A stretch of 64,000 nucleotides of DNA from Limnobacter parvus (GTDB lineage: Bacteria > Pseudomonadota > Gammaproteobacteria > Burkholderiales > Burkholderiaceae_B), in NCBI RefSeq assembly GCF_024623725.1, contig NZ_JANKHG010000015.1, positions 22,744 through 86,743 of the forward strand, read 5' to 3'. The notes beneath the pieces are model-generated. The model was not told the origin of the DNA. It was given only the letters and a program-made list of their open reading frames with translations, and made no database searches. Within the stretch, counting starts at the first letter, position 1. The number at the start of each line of letters is the position of its first letter. The position numbers and the translations under genes were made by a program. Positions 10,836 through 19,441 of this stretch are shown here, one piece after another.

Positions 10836-12734
10836 ATGGGTGCAATGAAGGAAACAATGGGTTTTCAAACGGAAGTGAAGCAACTTCTGCATTTGATGAT
10901 CCATTCCCTGTATTCGAACAAAGAAATTTTTCTTCGCGAATTGGTTTCCAACGCTTCGGATGCCTGCGACAAGCTTCGTTTTGAAGCCATCAACAATGCA
11001 GGGCTTTTCGAAAACGACAGTGAACTGAAAATTCGCGTGGGATTCGACAAGGAAGCTCGTACAGTCACCATTGAGGACAATGGAATCGGCCTAAGCCGCG
11101 AAGATGCCATTGAACACCTAGGCACCATTGCAAAAAGCGGCACGAAAGAGTTTTTCGGCAAGCTAAGCGGCGACCAGCAAAAAGACGCGGCTTTGATTGG
11201 CCAGTTCGGCGTGGGTTTTTACTCAGCCTTCATTGTGGCTGACAAAGTAACCGTGCGATCACGCAAAGCAGGCCTGTCGGCCGCTGAAGGCGTGGAGTGG
11301 GAATCCAAGGGCGACGGTGAATTCAGCGTTGAAGCTGTTGAGAAACTGGACCGTGGCACACAGATTGTCCTGCACCTGAAAGCCGATGAAGACGAACTAC
11401 TTTCCGGCTGGAAATTGAAATCCATTCTGACCAAGTATTCCGATCACATTTCCCTGCCCATTCAAATGTTGAAAGAAGAATGGGACGAAGAAGCGGGCGG
11501 CATGAAAGCCACCGGCGAATGGGAAAATGTGAACAAGGCCAATGCGCTTTGGGCCCGCTCGAAAAGCGATATTACTGCCGAGCAGTACAACGAATTTTAC
11601 AAAACCATCAGCTTTGATTTCGCAGACCCGCTGGCTTACACCCACAACCGCGTTGAGGGTGGTCGTTCCGAGTACACATCGTTGTTGTATGTGCCGGCCA
11701 AGGCGCCTTACGACCTGTGGGACCGGAACCAGCAAAAGGGCATCAAGCTGTATGTAAAGCGAGTGTTCATCATGGACGACGCTGAGCAGCTGATGCCACC
11801 GTACATGCGCTTTGTGAAAGGTGTAATCGATTCTGCCGACTTGCCATTGAATGTGTCGCGTGAAATTTTGCAGGAAAGCCGCGATGTCAAAGCCATTCGC
11901 GAAGGTTCAGTTAAAAAAGTGCTGGGCCTGCTGGAAGACATGGCCGCAAACGAAGCCGAAAAATACGCCACATTCTGGGGTGAATTTGGCCAGGTTTTGA
12001 AAGAAGGCATGGGCGATGACCCGGCCAACAAAGACCGCATTGCTAAACTGCTGCGTTTTGCCTCCACTCAAAGCGAAGGCGAGGCCCAAACAGTTTCGCT
12101 GGCCGATTACCTGGGCCGCATGAAGGAAGGTCAGGACAAGATCTACTATGTGACTGCCGACACGTATTCAGCCGCCAAGTTTAGCCCTCACCTGGAAGTG
12201 TTCAAGAAAAAAGGTGTGGAAGTGTTGTTGCTCAGCGACCGCGTCGATGAATGGATGCTTTCTTACCTTCAGGAATTCGAGGGCAAGGAGCTGCAAAGCT
12301 GTGCCAAGGGTGGTTTGGACCTGGGTGCGCTTGAAGACGAACAAGACAAAGAAACCAAGAAAAAGGTCGAAGACGAGTTCAAGGATGTACTGAAGAAGGT
12401 GGAAGGCCTGCTGAAAGACCGCATCAAAGAAGCTCGGGTGACCTTGCGCCTAACAGACAGCCCGGCCTGTATTGTGGCAGATGAGGCGGGCATGAGCGAG
12501 CATTTGAAGCGAATGTTAAAGCAGGCTGGTCAAAATGCGCCAGACACCAAGCCCATTCTTGAACTGAACCCTGAGCACCCTTTCATTCAACGTTTGAAGA
12601 TTGAAAGCAGTCACTTTGATGAATGGGTCAATGTGTTGTTTGATCAGGCTGTATTGGCCGAGGGCGGACAACTGGAAGATCCAGCTGGTTTTGTTCGCCG
12701 CTTAAACATGCTGCTGTTGACCGTAAAGGCCTGA
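10836..12734 (+). CDS. htpG: Molecular chaperone HtpG (Hsp90)
   Basis: A 632-residue bacterial Hsp90, an ATP-dependent cytoplasmic chaperone dimer. The GHKL nucleotide-binding domain shows [13 protein letters not shown] with the key Asn and ATP-binding residues, the DNGIGL motif and [11 protein letters not shown] lid region. The middle domain has the catalytic-Arg region [14 protein letters not shown], and the C-terminal dimerisation domain ends the protein; the length is typical. A GAAGGGAG ribosome site precedes ATG 10836, though a second Met ([11 protein letters not shown]) follows three codons on. Control by sigma-32 is directly visible upstream. Confidence 0.97.
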   Translation: MGAMKETMGFQTEVKQLLHLMIHSLYSNKEIFLRELVSNASDACDKLRFEAINNAGLFENDSELKIRVGFDKEARTVTIEDNGIGLSREDAIEHLGTIAKSGTKEFFGKLSGDQQKDAALIGQFGVGFYSAFIVADKVTVRSRKAGLSAAEGVEWESKGDGEFSVEAVEKLDRGTQIVLHLKADEDELLSGWKLKSILTKYSDHISLPIQMLKEEWDEEAGGMKATGEWENVNKANALWARSKSDITAEQYNEFYKTISFDFADPLAYTHNRVEGGRSEYTSLLYVPAKAPYDLWDRNQQKGIKLYVKRVFIMDDAEQLMPPYMRFVKGVIDSADLPLNVSREILQESRDVKAIREGSVKKVLGLLEDMAANEAEKYATFWGEFGQVLKEGMGDDPANKDRIAKLLRFASTQSEGEAQTVSLADYLGRMKEGQDKIYYVTADTYSAAKFSPHLEVFKKKGVEVLLLSDRVDEWMLSYLQEFEGKELQSCAKGGLDLGALEDEQDKETKKKVEDEFKDVLKKVEGLLKDRIKEARVTLRLTDSPACIVADEAGMSEHLKRMLKQAGQNAPDTKPILELNPEHPFIQRLKIESSHFDEWVNVLFDQAVLAEGGQLEDPAGFVRRLNMLLLTVKA

Positions 12735-12739
12735 GTATT

Positions 12740-13201
12740 TTAATGAGTCAAGGGTTGGGCTTGATTACTTAAGGCCCAACCCAAACGGCTTTGCAGTGCA
12801 TTGGCCAAGTAAAGTGATTGTTCAAAGAAACGTTGCACATATTTCAAATCGGCTTGGGTTAGCAAAGTTTCTTGCCAGCGCAGTTGAAATTCCGATTTGT
12901 TTTTGTCCTCCCACATATACACGGGCAAGCGGACACGTTCCATCAATGAATTGAATTGCAAACACTCTTTGCGAATTTCGTTCACATTGCTGTGTTCATC
13001 GTTTTCTATCACGCGATGGATGCAGGTAATTTCCATCAAGCCCTGGTCCATTTCCTTGATTTCAAGCCACGCATTCGGCGAGCTGGACATCAGCTTGATC
13101 GGGTTCTTCTTCACTGCGTCATCCTTGTAATACGGGCATTTGAGTTGACCTATCCAAGAGGCCAAAGCATTCAGTAATTCTTGATTGTTCAATGAGGTCA
13201 T
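12740..13201 (-). CDS. Conserved-looking hypothetical protein
   Basis: A 153-residue soluble protein that I do not recognise. It has no signal peptide or membrane segment. It begins MTSLNNQELLNALASWIGQ, has a Cys/Tyr pair in LKCPYYKDDAVKK and a central beta-rich part with WLEIKEMDQGLMEITCIHR; the C-terminal half is helical. The size and the apparently real codon use support a gene. It is convergent with htpG, only five bases away. An inverted repeat, GGGTTGGGC (12752-12760) with GCCCAACCC (12774-12782), lies inside its last codons and could act as a shared transcription stop, but has no T-run. Confidence 0.6.
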   Translation of the reverse strand: MTSLNNQELLNALASWIGQLKCPYYKDDAVKKNPIKLMSSSPNAWLEIKEMDQGLMEITCIHRVIENDEHSNVNEIRKECLQFNSLMERVRLPVYMWEDKNKSEFQLRWQETLLTQADLKYVQRFFEQSLYLANALQSRLGWALSNQAQPLTH

Positions 13202-13289
13202 GGTGGTGTTGGTTCTCAGTAAGGGCAGCAGGAATTAAACCTGAGTGCCTCGTTGACTGTAGTGGTTCCACCAATTGCCGCTTTAAATG

Positions 13290-13316
13290 AAAAAGGCCAC
13301 CCATTTCTGGGTGACC
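13290..13316 (-). terminator. Rho-independent terminator of the glycine-zipper gene
   Basis: Read on the minus strand: GGTCACCC, loop AGAAAT, GGGTGGCC, then TTTTT. The stem has eight pairs including one G-U. It lies 30 bases after the stop of the gene at 13346-13933. Confidence 0.8.
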
Positions 13317-13345
13317 AAACGAATCCTGTAAACAGATGAGCGGGT

Positions 13346-13933
13346 TTACAGGCTAGAGGTGATCTGACCGTTGACTACTTTTACACGGTCGCCAGACTGC
13401 CAGCTTGGTGCGTTGCTGAAGCTGAACACGTCTGAACCGCCATTGTCGTACTGCACAACAACGTCATACTGTGTGCTCGACTTGCGATCTTTCTCGATTT
13501 TGTTGCCCAGCACTGCACCACCAACCACGCCGGCCGCCGTGGCAACCTTGTTGCCGCTACCGCCACCAATCTGGTTGCCCAACAAGCCACCAACTACGCC
13601 GCCAGCCACAGCACCGATACCGGAGCCTTCGCCTTGAATGGTGGTTTGACGAACTTCAACCACGCGGCCACAGGTGCTACAGGTTGCCGCAGTTTGAACA
13701 GGAGCTGGTTTTGCAGCTGCCTTTGTGGCTGCTCGTTTTTCAGCAGCTTCCTCTTTGGCCTTGGCTTCATCTGCAATGCGTGCTTCTTCTTCCATTTGGG
13801 CGATTTCTTGGTCGCTCATATTGGCTTCGCTACTGGGTAGCATGCCTGTCATGGATGCAATTGCGATTGCGCTGGCCAAAATAATGGCTACAGCAGCAGT
13901 AATGATCAATGGGTGAGTACGTTTATTTTCCAT
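13346..13933 (-). CDS. Glycine-zipper 2TM domain protein (SlyB/17-kDa antigen-like)
   Basis: A 195-residue envelope protein. Residues of about 10-30 form an N-terminal membrane anchor or uncleaved signal (PLIITAAVAIILASAIAIA), followed by an Ala/Glu/Lys-rich helical linker of about 45 residues. CSTCGRVVEVRQTTIQGEG is the beta strand preceding a glycine zipper, GIGAVAGGVVGGLLGNQIGG, then GVVGGAVLGNKIEKD. The end is a small beta domain typical of the family (YDVVVQYDNGGSDVFSF). Such proteins sit in or at the outer membrane, with a structural or stress role. The absence of a lipobox distinguishes it from lipoprotein SlyB itself. It is a single gene with its own terminator. Confidence 0.85.
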   Translation of the reverse strand: MENKRTHPLIITAAVAIILASAIAIASMTGMLPSSEANMSDQEIAQMEEEARIADEAKAKEEAAEKRAATKAAAKPAPVQTAATCSTCGRVVEVRQTTIQGEGSGIGAVAGGVVGGLLGNQIGGGSGNKVATAAGVVGGAVLGNKIEKDRKSSTQYDVVVQYDNGGSDVFSFSNAPSWQSGDRVKVVNGQITSSL

Positions 13934-14002
13934 TTTCTATCTCCACACGAAATGTGTTTGTGTTGCTAATAACGAGGAGGGTCAGAAAAAGGAATACAAG
14001 GA

Positions 14003-15178
14003 TTACTTACTAAGATATCGCATTGCAGTTTCGAGCCCACCGACCGTTAGGGGGTGCATGCGGTGTTCCATTACTTTTTGAATGATTTCAACGCTTTGGC
14101 GATATTGCCACAGCCCTTCGGGTTCCGGATTCAGCCAGACGGCCTTCGGAAAACGATCAAGAAAACGGCGCAACCACACTGCGCCAGCTTCCTTGTTATT
14201 GTACTCGACCGAGCCTCCAGGCTGGAGTATTTCGTAGGGGCTCATCGTGGCGTCGCCAACAAAAATTAAGCGGTAATCGCTGTTGTACGTGCGCAGTATG
14301 TCTGTGCTCTGAAATCGCTCGCTGTGGCGACGGTGGTTTTTTTTCCACAAAAAGTCATAAACGCAGTTGTGGAAGTAATAAAACTCCAAATGTTTGAATT
14401 CGCTTTTCGCTGCACTGAACAATTCCTCGGTACGGCGAATGTGATCGTCCATCGATCCACCCACATCCAGCAGCATCAAAACCTTTACTGAATTGTGGCG
14501 TTCAGGGCGCATTTTCAAATCCAGCCAGCCTGCATTGCGCGCAGTGGACTCGATCGTGTTGTCCAAGTCGAGCTCTTCCTGCGCACCTTCACGTGCAAAG
14601 CGGCGCAGCCGTCGCAGGGCAATCTTGATGTTGCGGGTCCCAATTTCCAGCTCGTCGTCATAATCCTGATACAAGCGTTGGTCCCACACTTTCACGGCAC
14701 GGCGGTTGCGGCTTTCATCCTGACCAATGCGTACACCTTCCGGGTTGTAGCCATTGTTGCCAAAAGGTGACGTACCGCCCGAGCCAATCCACTTGCTGCC
14801 ACCCTCATGGCGTTCCTTTTGTTCCTTCAGCAATTCTTTCAAGCGGTCCATGAGTTTGTCGAGCCCACCCATTGCCTCAATGGCGGCCATTTCCTCAGGG
14901 GTGAACTCGCGGTTGAAACGCTTCTCCAGCCAGTCTTTGGGCAACTGGGCGAACAAATCCATGTTCTTTTCCAGCCCCTTGAAATAGCTGCCGAATACCT
15001 GGTCGAAGCGGTCATAGAACCTTTCATCTTTGACCAGGGTAAGGCGGGACAAATGATAAAAATTGTCCAGGCTGGGCGTCATGAACTGTGCCTTCATCCC
15101 TTCAAGCAGGGTGAGGTATTCCCGCACAGTCACGGGAATTTTGGCATCGCGAAGTTGAAAGAAAAAATCCAGTAGCAC
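14003..15178 (-). CDS. VWA domain protein, CoxE-like family
   Basis: A 391-residue cytoplasmic protein with a C-terminal von Willebrand factor A domain. The N-terminal half is helical (LLDFFFQLRDAKIPVTVREYLTLLEGMKA). The metal-site motif reads VLMLLDVGGSMDDHI near residues 235-250, so the first Ser of the classical DxSxS is replaced by Gly; I believe this is usual in the subfamily. LIFVGDATMSPYEI supplies the later acidic part. Such proteins act with a MoxR-type AAA+ ATPase as a chaperone pair that inserts cofactors or remodels complexes. The MoxR gene lies 14 bases upstream in the same direction, which supports this; the client is unknown. Confidence 0.85.
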   Translation of the reverse strand: MLLDFFFQLRDAKIPVTVREYLTLLEGMKAQFMTPSLDNFYHLSRLTLVKDERFYDRFDQVFGSYFKGLEKNMDLFAQLPKDWLEKRFNREFTPEEMAAIEAMGGLDKLMDRLKELLKEQKERHEGGSKWIGSGGTSPFGNNGYNPEGVRIGQDESRNRRAVKVWDQRLYQDYDDELEIGTRNIKIALRRLRRFAREGAQEELDLDNTIESTARNAGWLDLKMRPERHNSVKVLMLLDVGGSMDDHIRRTEELFSAAKSEFKHLEFYYFHNCVYDFLWKKNHRRHSERFQSTDILRTYNSDYRLIFVGDATMSPYEILQPGGSVEYNNKEAGAVWLRRFLDRFPKAVWLNPEPEGLWQYRQSVEIIQKVMEHRMHPLTVGGLETAMRYLSK

Positions 15179-15192
15179 AGCAAAAACCCTAA

Positions 15193-16035
15193 TCAGCGAC
15201 CCTGGCGGGCCATGAACACCAAGCGGTTAAACAGCTCTACATCTTGCTCGTTTTTCAGCAAGGCGCCGTGCATGGGTGGAATGGCGTCTTTGCCATCTTT
15301 GGCTTGCAGGGCACTGGCTGGAATGTCTTCGGCCAGCAACAGGCGTAGCCAGTCGATCAGTTCGGATGTGGTGGGTTTTTTCTTCAGGCCAGGCAAGGCG
15401 CGAATGCCAAAAAAACTGGCCATGGCGGCGTCTAGCAGTTCTTTCTTCAGGTTCTTGAAGTGCACGGCCACGATGCTTTCCATGGTGGCTTTGTCAGGAA
15501 ACTGAATATAGTGGAAGAAGCACCGGCGCAGAAACGCGTCTGGCAGTTCTTTTTCATTGTTCGAGGTAATGATCACGATGGGGCGGTGCTTGGCCTTGAT
15601 CAATTGCTTGGTTTCATAGCAAAAGAACTCCATGCGGTCGATTTCGCGCAGCAGGTCGTTGGGAAACTCGATGTCGGCCTTGTCAATTTCATCGATCAAC
15701 AACACCACGGGCTTGTCGCTCTCGAAGGCTTGCCACAACACGCCCTTCACTATGTAGTTGGCGATGTCTTTAACCCGCTCGTCACCAAGTTGAGAATCGC
15801 GCAGGCGGCTAACGGCGTCGTATTCGTACAAACCTTGTTGGGCTTTGGTGGTTGACTTGATGTGCCACTGCATCAGCTCCAGATTCAATGATTCAGCCAC
15901 TTCCTCGGCCAGTAGGGTTTTGCCCGTGCCAGGCTCGCCTTTGATCAACAAAGGGCGTTGCAGGGTAATTGCGGCATTTACTGCCAGTTTCAGGTCTTCC
16001 GTGGCGACGTAGGTTTTGCTACCTTCAAAACGCAT
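15193..16035 (-). CDS. MoxR family AAA+ ATPase
   Basis: A 280-residue AAA+ ATPase. Walker A is GEPGTGKT (about residues 34-41), Walker B VLLIDEIDKAD, sensor 1 IVIITSNNEKELPDAFLRRC with the arginine finger, followed by a helical lid. ATG 16035, with AAGGAA upstream, starts MRFEGSKTYVATEDL; a longer frame to 16206 has no ribosome site and an unlikely sequence. MoxR proteins act as chaperones with VWA partners such as the CoxE-like gene directly downstream. The two make a two-gene operon. Similar pairs mature CO dehydrogenase or other metalloenzymes, but none is encoded nearby, so the target stays open. Confidence 0.92.
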   Translation of the reverse strand: MRFEGSKTYVATEDLKLAVNAAITLQRPLLIKGEPGTGKTLLAEEVAESLNLELMQWHIKSTTKAQQGLYEYDAVSRLRDSQLGDERVKDIANYIVKGVLWQAFESDKPVVLLIDEIDKADIEFPNDLLREIDRMEFFCYETKQLIKAKHRPIVIITSNNEKELPDAFLRRCFFHYIQFPDKATMESIVAVHFKNLKKELLDAAMASFFGIRALPGLKKKPTTSELIDWLRLLLAEDIPASALQAKDGKDAIPPMHGALLKNEQDVELFNRLVFMARQGR

Positions 16036-16231
16036 TTTTGTAATTCCTTGTAATTCGATAGGGTAAGTGTAAGTGCAATTTAGGGGCGATTTGCTGAATT
16101 TTTCATCCAAATTGGCGCTTTCAGCAAGCTGTTCATAGACTAAGTGCCCGATCAACCGTAAAATGGCAAGGTTTTTGTCCAGCGCCCTAGAGCGGCTGGC
16201 CACCAATTACATTTGTTGACGAGAGAGCGAG

Positions 16232-16573
16232 ATGAAACGTATCGGTTTGACTGTTCGCGCCATGGGCGCTATGAGCTTGTTGGCGGGCTTGGCTTTTGCT
16301 GCCCCAGCCCAGGCTGTTGAAGGCAACGCCGAAGCTGCCGCGTCCAAGAAGTCCATGTGCATTGGTTGCCATGGTATTCCAGGCTACAAGGCCAGCTTCC
16401 CTGAAGTTTACAACGTGCCTTTCATTGCCGGCCAAAATGCCAAGTACATTGAAGCGGCTTTGCTGGCCTACAAAAAAGGCGACCGCAAGCACCCGACCAT
16501 GCGCGGTATTGCTGAAACCCTGACTGAACAAGACATCGCTGATTTGGCCGCGTACTACGCACAAGCCAAGTGA
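16232..16573 (+). CDS. Periplasmic class I cytochrome c (c553-like)
   Basis: A 113-residue exported cytochrome. The signal peptide is MKRIGLTVRAMG...APAQA, cleaved after about residue 29. One haem-binding CIGCH motif follows, with a distal Met ligand probably in KHPTMRGIAE. It has a GAGAGAGCGAG leader as ribosome site. It is followed after 22 bases by another small cytochrome, suggesting a two-gene electron-carrier operon. Its partner oxidase or reductase is not in the window. Confidence 0.9.
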   Translation: MKRIGLTVRAMGAMSLLAGLAFAAPAQAVEGNAEAAASKKSMCIGCHGIPGYKASFPEVYNVPFIAGQNAKYIEAALLAYKKGDRKHPTMRGIAETLTEQDIADLAAYYAQAK

Positions 16574-16595
16574 TTCGCAACAAGGACACATTGAA

Positions 16596-16928
16596 ATGAA
16601 AACTACATTCGCAATAGCGGCTGCTTTGTTTGCAGCGTCATTTTCTGTTCAGGCTGCCGATATTGCAGCAGGCAAAGCCAAGGCGGAAGCACAATGTGCG
16701 GCCTGCCACGCTGTTGAAGGCAATTGGAACAAGACCATGGACCCTTCCTACCCCAAGCTGGCCGGTCAGCATGCTGACTACCTGGCCAATACGTTGAAGC
16801 AGTATCAGAAAGGCGGACGCAACAACGCAATCATGACGGGTATGTCAGCTGGTTTAAGCCAGCAAGACATCAAAGACCTGTCGGCCTTCTTTGCGTCGCT
16901 GGAAGGTGATTTGTATCTGAAGAAGTAA
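16596..16928 (+). CDS. Periplasmic class I cytochrome c
   Basis: A 110-residue protein with a signal peptide (MKTTFAIAAALFAASFSVQA) and one haem site CAACH. The distal ligand is probably Met in NAIMTGMSAGLSQQD, and DIKDLSAFFASL is the C-terminal helix of the family. It resembles one half of cytochrome c4 or c553-type proteins. It is in the same operon as the preceding cytochrome and is followed by hairpins including a likely terminator. Confidence 0.9.
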   Translation: MKTTFAIAAALFAASFSVQAADIAAGKAKAEAQCAACHAVEGNWNKTMDPSYPKLAGQHADYLANTLKQYQKGGRNNAIMTGMSAGLSQQDIKDLSAFFASLEGDLYLKK

Positions 16929-17253
16929 GCTGATCACTGGCCTATGCTTATAGGCCGGGCCTGTTTGAAAGAACCTGCGTGGATTTATTTCTACTGCGGG
17001 TTTTTTTATTGCCTGTATTTTCGCCAATTCGGCGCTGCTTCAGGCCATCTCGTCGTGGGTTGCCTGTTCCGCACTGAAAATCGCTTAATCCCTTTTAGAA
17101 TTTATCCTTGCTCACAAAATTCGGCAAAAAGGATGGCCGAATTTTGTGTCGGCTTCCAGCCGAACGCTGAGGCTGAATTCAAACGGGGCAATTTTCTTAA
17201 AGTGCGAAACAAGCAAACCCACTGCCGATTGAGCAGAAACTTGCGCCGATCAA
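16929..17253. other. Non-coding stretch with three inverted repeats
   Basis: No convincing gene. It holds the terminator hairpins of the cytochrome operon and a third, perfect 13-bp inverted repeat, CACAAAATTCGGC (17113-17125) with GCCGAATTTTGTG (17136-17148) around a 10-base spacer. A 119-codon open frame on the plus strand across it has no ribosome site, signal or recognisable domain, and is taken as chance. Confidence 0.6.
16939..17007 (+). terminator. Tandem hairpins ending the cytochrome operon
   Basis: First hairpin: GGCCTAT, loop GCTT, ATAGGCC (16939-16956). Second: AACCTGC (16972-16978) with GCGGGTT (16996-17002), followed by a run of T to 17007. The second has the form of a Rho-independent terminator, with one G-U pair and a long loop. 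Confidence 0.7.
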
Positions 17254-17688
17254 TCAAACCCCGCTGTGTTCCAGAATGCATTGAATGTAGTTGTCACTGC
17301 TGAAAGCCACGCCATTTTTTTGTTGCTGATAAATTTGTTCAGCCAAACATTCAAACACTTGGTGTGCTGCCTTGTGTTCATCACCCATTTTGGCGCAAAG
17401 TTTTGTAAACGCATCGCGAATACCCGGCGGTTGGTCAATGCTGACTTGCTCGGCCACAGCCAAATGCATGGACAAATGCAGAAACGGATTGCTTTGCCCC
17501 GCTTCCACTGAATAATCCGCTGCCAGAATTGCTTCAGGTTCGGCATCAAAAATCGGAAAGTATTCCGGGTGCTGGGTCATCCACTGCAAGGCCAGACTCT
17601 CGGCCTCGCTAAGCGGATCTTCCTTGTGGTATTTCTTCCAGCTGTTCAGGAAAAACAGGCGTGCTTGGTCTCGAGTCGGGTTGAACAT
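17254..17688 (-). CDS. DUF1841 family protein
   Basis: A 144-residue soluble protein. MFNPTRDQARLFFLNSWKK at the start, HPEYFPIFDAEP and NPFLHLSMHLAVAEQVSID in the middle are hallmarks of DUF1841, a proteobacterial family of unknown function. The conserved His residues in LHLSMHLAVAEQ suggest a metal or catalytic site, but this is inference. It is the last gene of the phaZ-rnfB-nth-FIST cluster, 22 bases behind the FIST gene. Confidence 0.85.
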   Translation of the reverse strand: MFNPTRDQARLFFLNSWKKYHKEDPLSEAESLALQWMTQHPEYFPIFDAEPEAILAADYSVEAGQSNPFLHLSMHLAVAEQVSIDQPPGIRDAFTKLCAKMGDEHKAAHQVFECLAEQIYQQQKNGVAFSSDNYIQCILEHSGV

Positions 17689-17710
17689 GGGTTAAATCAC
17701 CTTTGCGGGT

Positions 17711-18805
17711 TCACACCTGCGGGCTGTTAAACAGACACAGGCTAAGTCGATTGTTTCTGGGTGGTGTAACCACCGTGTCGCCGTTGTTGAGCCAAGCCGC
17801 TTGCCCGAACACGCCAATCCATTCAGTTTCCGGAAAGTGGTTTAGCACCGTGGCAATGTCATTGTCATCGGCGTGGCACATTTGGCTGCGCTCAAAGCCG
17901 GCAAACAAAATGCCAATCTGGGGGGCGTTCTGATCAAAATGCTTGTTCACGGCAGGCATCCACTGCTTGATTTCCCGGTCAATGGCTTTCGGCGTGCGGT
18001 GAGCCAAGCGAACCATTTGCCCTTTCAGCACTGGTGCGGCCAAACCCAAGGTGCCGTCTGCATGAATTTCCATCACGGGTATCCAGCTTTCGCCTTTTTC
18101 ATGCACCACTTGTAGCCGCAAGCCGACTGGGCGCGGTTGCTCACTGGGGCATTTCAGGGCCACTGCCGCTTTTTCTTCAGCCACTTGAATCAGGAAAAGC
18201 CCGTTGCATTCACTCACTTCTTTGGCAGGGCTTAGGAAGGTGAGCCCCTCTGAGTTGAGCAACAGGGGGTTTAAAACCAACAACTCGGTGGAGCAAATGG
18301 CTTCACCGCTTATTCGACCATGTTCAACACGCGGCATTTTTGCGTAATTGGCGCCATAGGACAAAAGCCCCAAGGTGTCGGCCGCAACAATGCTTGAGTC
18401 GGGCTCGCACTCAGCAATTTCCCAATGGTCTGAAAGCACCTGTTCATGTTCTACCATGCACAAGGTAAGCGCTGCATGGTCAGTTGGAATGCCTTCTTGG
18501 CGTACTTCGAATTCTTTGCCGAACACGGCCACCAAAATTGCAGGTTCGTTGCTGAATACCTGACCCTCGCCCAGCAGGCCCGAGGCGCAACCGCCCCACA
18601 CATTCATGCATTTGGTTTTACCCACGCAGTGTTGCGCTATTTCTTGCAAGATGGGTGCGAAGTGCGGGGTGCAAAGCAACACAACCCGGCTGATGTAGTC
18701 CGAATGCCTGCGCAAGCCTGCTTTCTGAACAGCGTCCTCGATGACGCGCTGCGCGTTATCCAGCGTGGCCTCTTCAAATATCTGAACACAAATTGCGTGG
18801 CTCAT
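17711..18805 (-). CDS. FIST domain sensory protein
   Basis: A 364-residue soluble protein with the FIST N and FIST C domain arrangement, a predicted sensor of small ligands such as amino acids. Typical segments are NVWGGCASGLLGEGQVFSN with the FIST glycine signature (near residue 70), PAILVAVFG, and a C-terminal IGILFAGFERSQMCH. No attached kinase, methyl-accepting or GGDEF domain is present, so it would need a separate output partner. The start ATG 18805 overlaps the nth stop as ATGA, so translation is coupled to nth. A link to DNA repair or to the PHB depolymerase operon is not explained by known function. Confidence 0.8.
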   Translation of the reverse strand: MSHAICVQIFEEATLDNAQRVIEDAVQKAGLRRHSDYISRVVLLCTPHFAPILQEIAQHCVGKTKCMNVWGGCASGLLGEGQVFSNEPAILVAVFGKEFEVRQEGIPTDHAALTLCMVEHEQVLSDHWEIAECEPDSSIVAADTLGLLSYGANYAKMPRVEHGRISGEAICSTELLVLNPLLLNSEGLTFLSPAKEVSECNGLFLIQVAEEKAAVALKCPSEQPRPVGLRLQVVHEKGESWIPVMEIHADGTLGLAAPVLKGQMVRLAHRTPKAIDREIKQWMPAVNKHFDQNAPQIGILFAGFERSQMCHADDNDIATVLNHFPETEWIGVFGQAAWLNNGDTVVTPPRNNRLSLCLFNSPQV

Positions 18806-19434
18806 ATTGTCTTCTTTTTGAATTCGCACAAGTCCACGATACTACAACGAGTGCATTCAGGTTTGCGTGCCTTGCACACGTAGCGTCCGTGCAAAATAAG
18901 CCAGTGGTGGGCGTTTAGCATGAATTCTGGGGGCACCAATTTTAAAAGGCGCTTTTCAACTTGCAACACATCTTTACCGGGTGCGATGCCGGTTCGGTTG
19001 CTGATGCGAAAGATATGGGTGTCTACCGCCATGGTGGGTTGACCAAATGCGGTGTTTAATACGACATTGGCTGTTTTACGGCCCACGCCAGGAAGGCTTT
19101 CCAAGGCGTCGCGATCGGCCGGCACTTCGCCATTGTGCTTGTCGCGTAGTATCTCAGCAGTTTGTACCAAGTGTTTTGCCTTGGAGCGGAACAGCCCGAT
19201 TGTCTTAATGTACTGTTCAACACCTTCTACGCCCAAGGCTGCGATAGCGGCGGGTGTATTGGCCACTGCGAACAGTTTGCGGGTGGCAATGTTTACACCT
19301 TTGTCGGTTGCCTGTGCGCTAAGTAGTACGGCAGCCAACAATTCAAAGGGTGTGGTGTATTCAAGTTCGGTTTTCGGCTCGGGGTTGGCCTGCTGAAAAC
19401 GCGTGAATATTTCGGTGCGCTTTTCTTTGTTCAT
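18802..19434 (-). CDS. nth: Endonuclease III
   Basis: A 210-residue DNA glycosylase/AP lyase of base-excision repair that removes oxidised pyrimidines. The helix-hairpin-helix ESLPGVGRKTANVVL carries the catalytic Lys, and VDTHIFRISNR the catalytic Asp. The 4Fe-4S loop at the C-terminus has four Cys spaced C-x6-C-x2-C-x5-C. ATG 19434 gives the normal length; a longer upstream frame overlaps rnfB and is not used. The stop overlaps the FIST start by ATGA; rnfB ends seven bases upstream. Confidence 0.96.
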   Translation of the reverse strand: MNKEKRTEIFTRFQQANPEPKTELEYTTPFELLAAVLLSAQATDKGVNIATRKLFAVANTPAAIAALGVEGVEQYIKTIGLFRSKAKHLVQTAEILRDKHNGEVPADRDALESLPGVGRKTANVVLNTAFGQPTMAVDTHIFRISNRTGIAPGKDVLQVEKRLLKLVPPEFMLNAHHWLILHGRYVCKARKPECTRCSIVDLCEFKKKTI

Positions 19435-19441
19435 GACATGT

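Noticed and set aside
12752..12782. Inverted repeat GGGTTGGGC/GCCCAACCC as htpG terminator
   Set aside because: It has no T-run and lies inside the coding end of the convergent gene, so it is mentioned there rather than called a terminator.
16944..17303. A possible 119-residue Cys-rich protein on the plus strand
   Set aside because: It crosses two terminator-like hairpins and the DUF1841 gene end, has no ribosome site and no recognisable domain.
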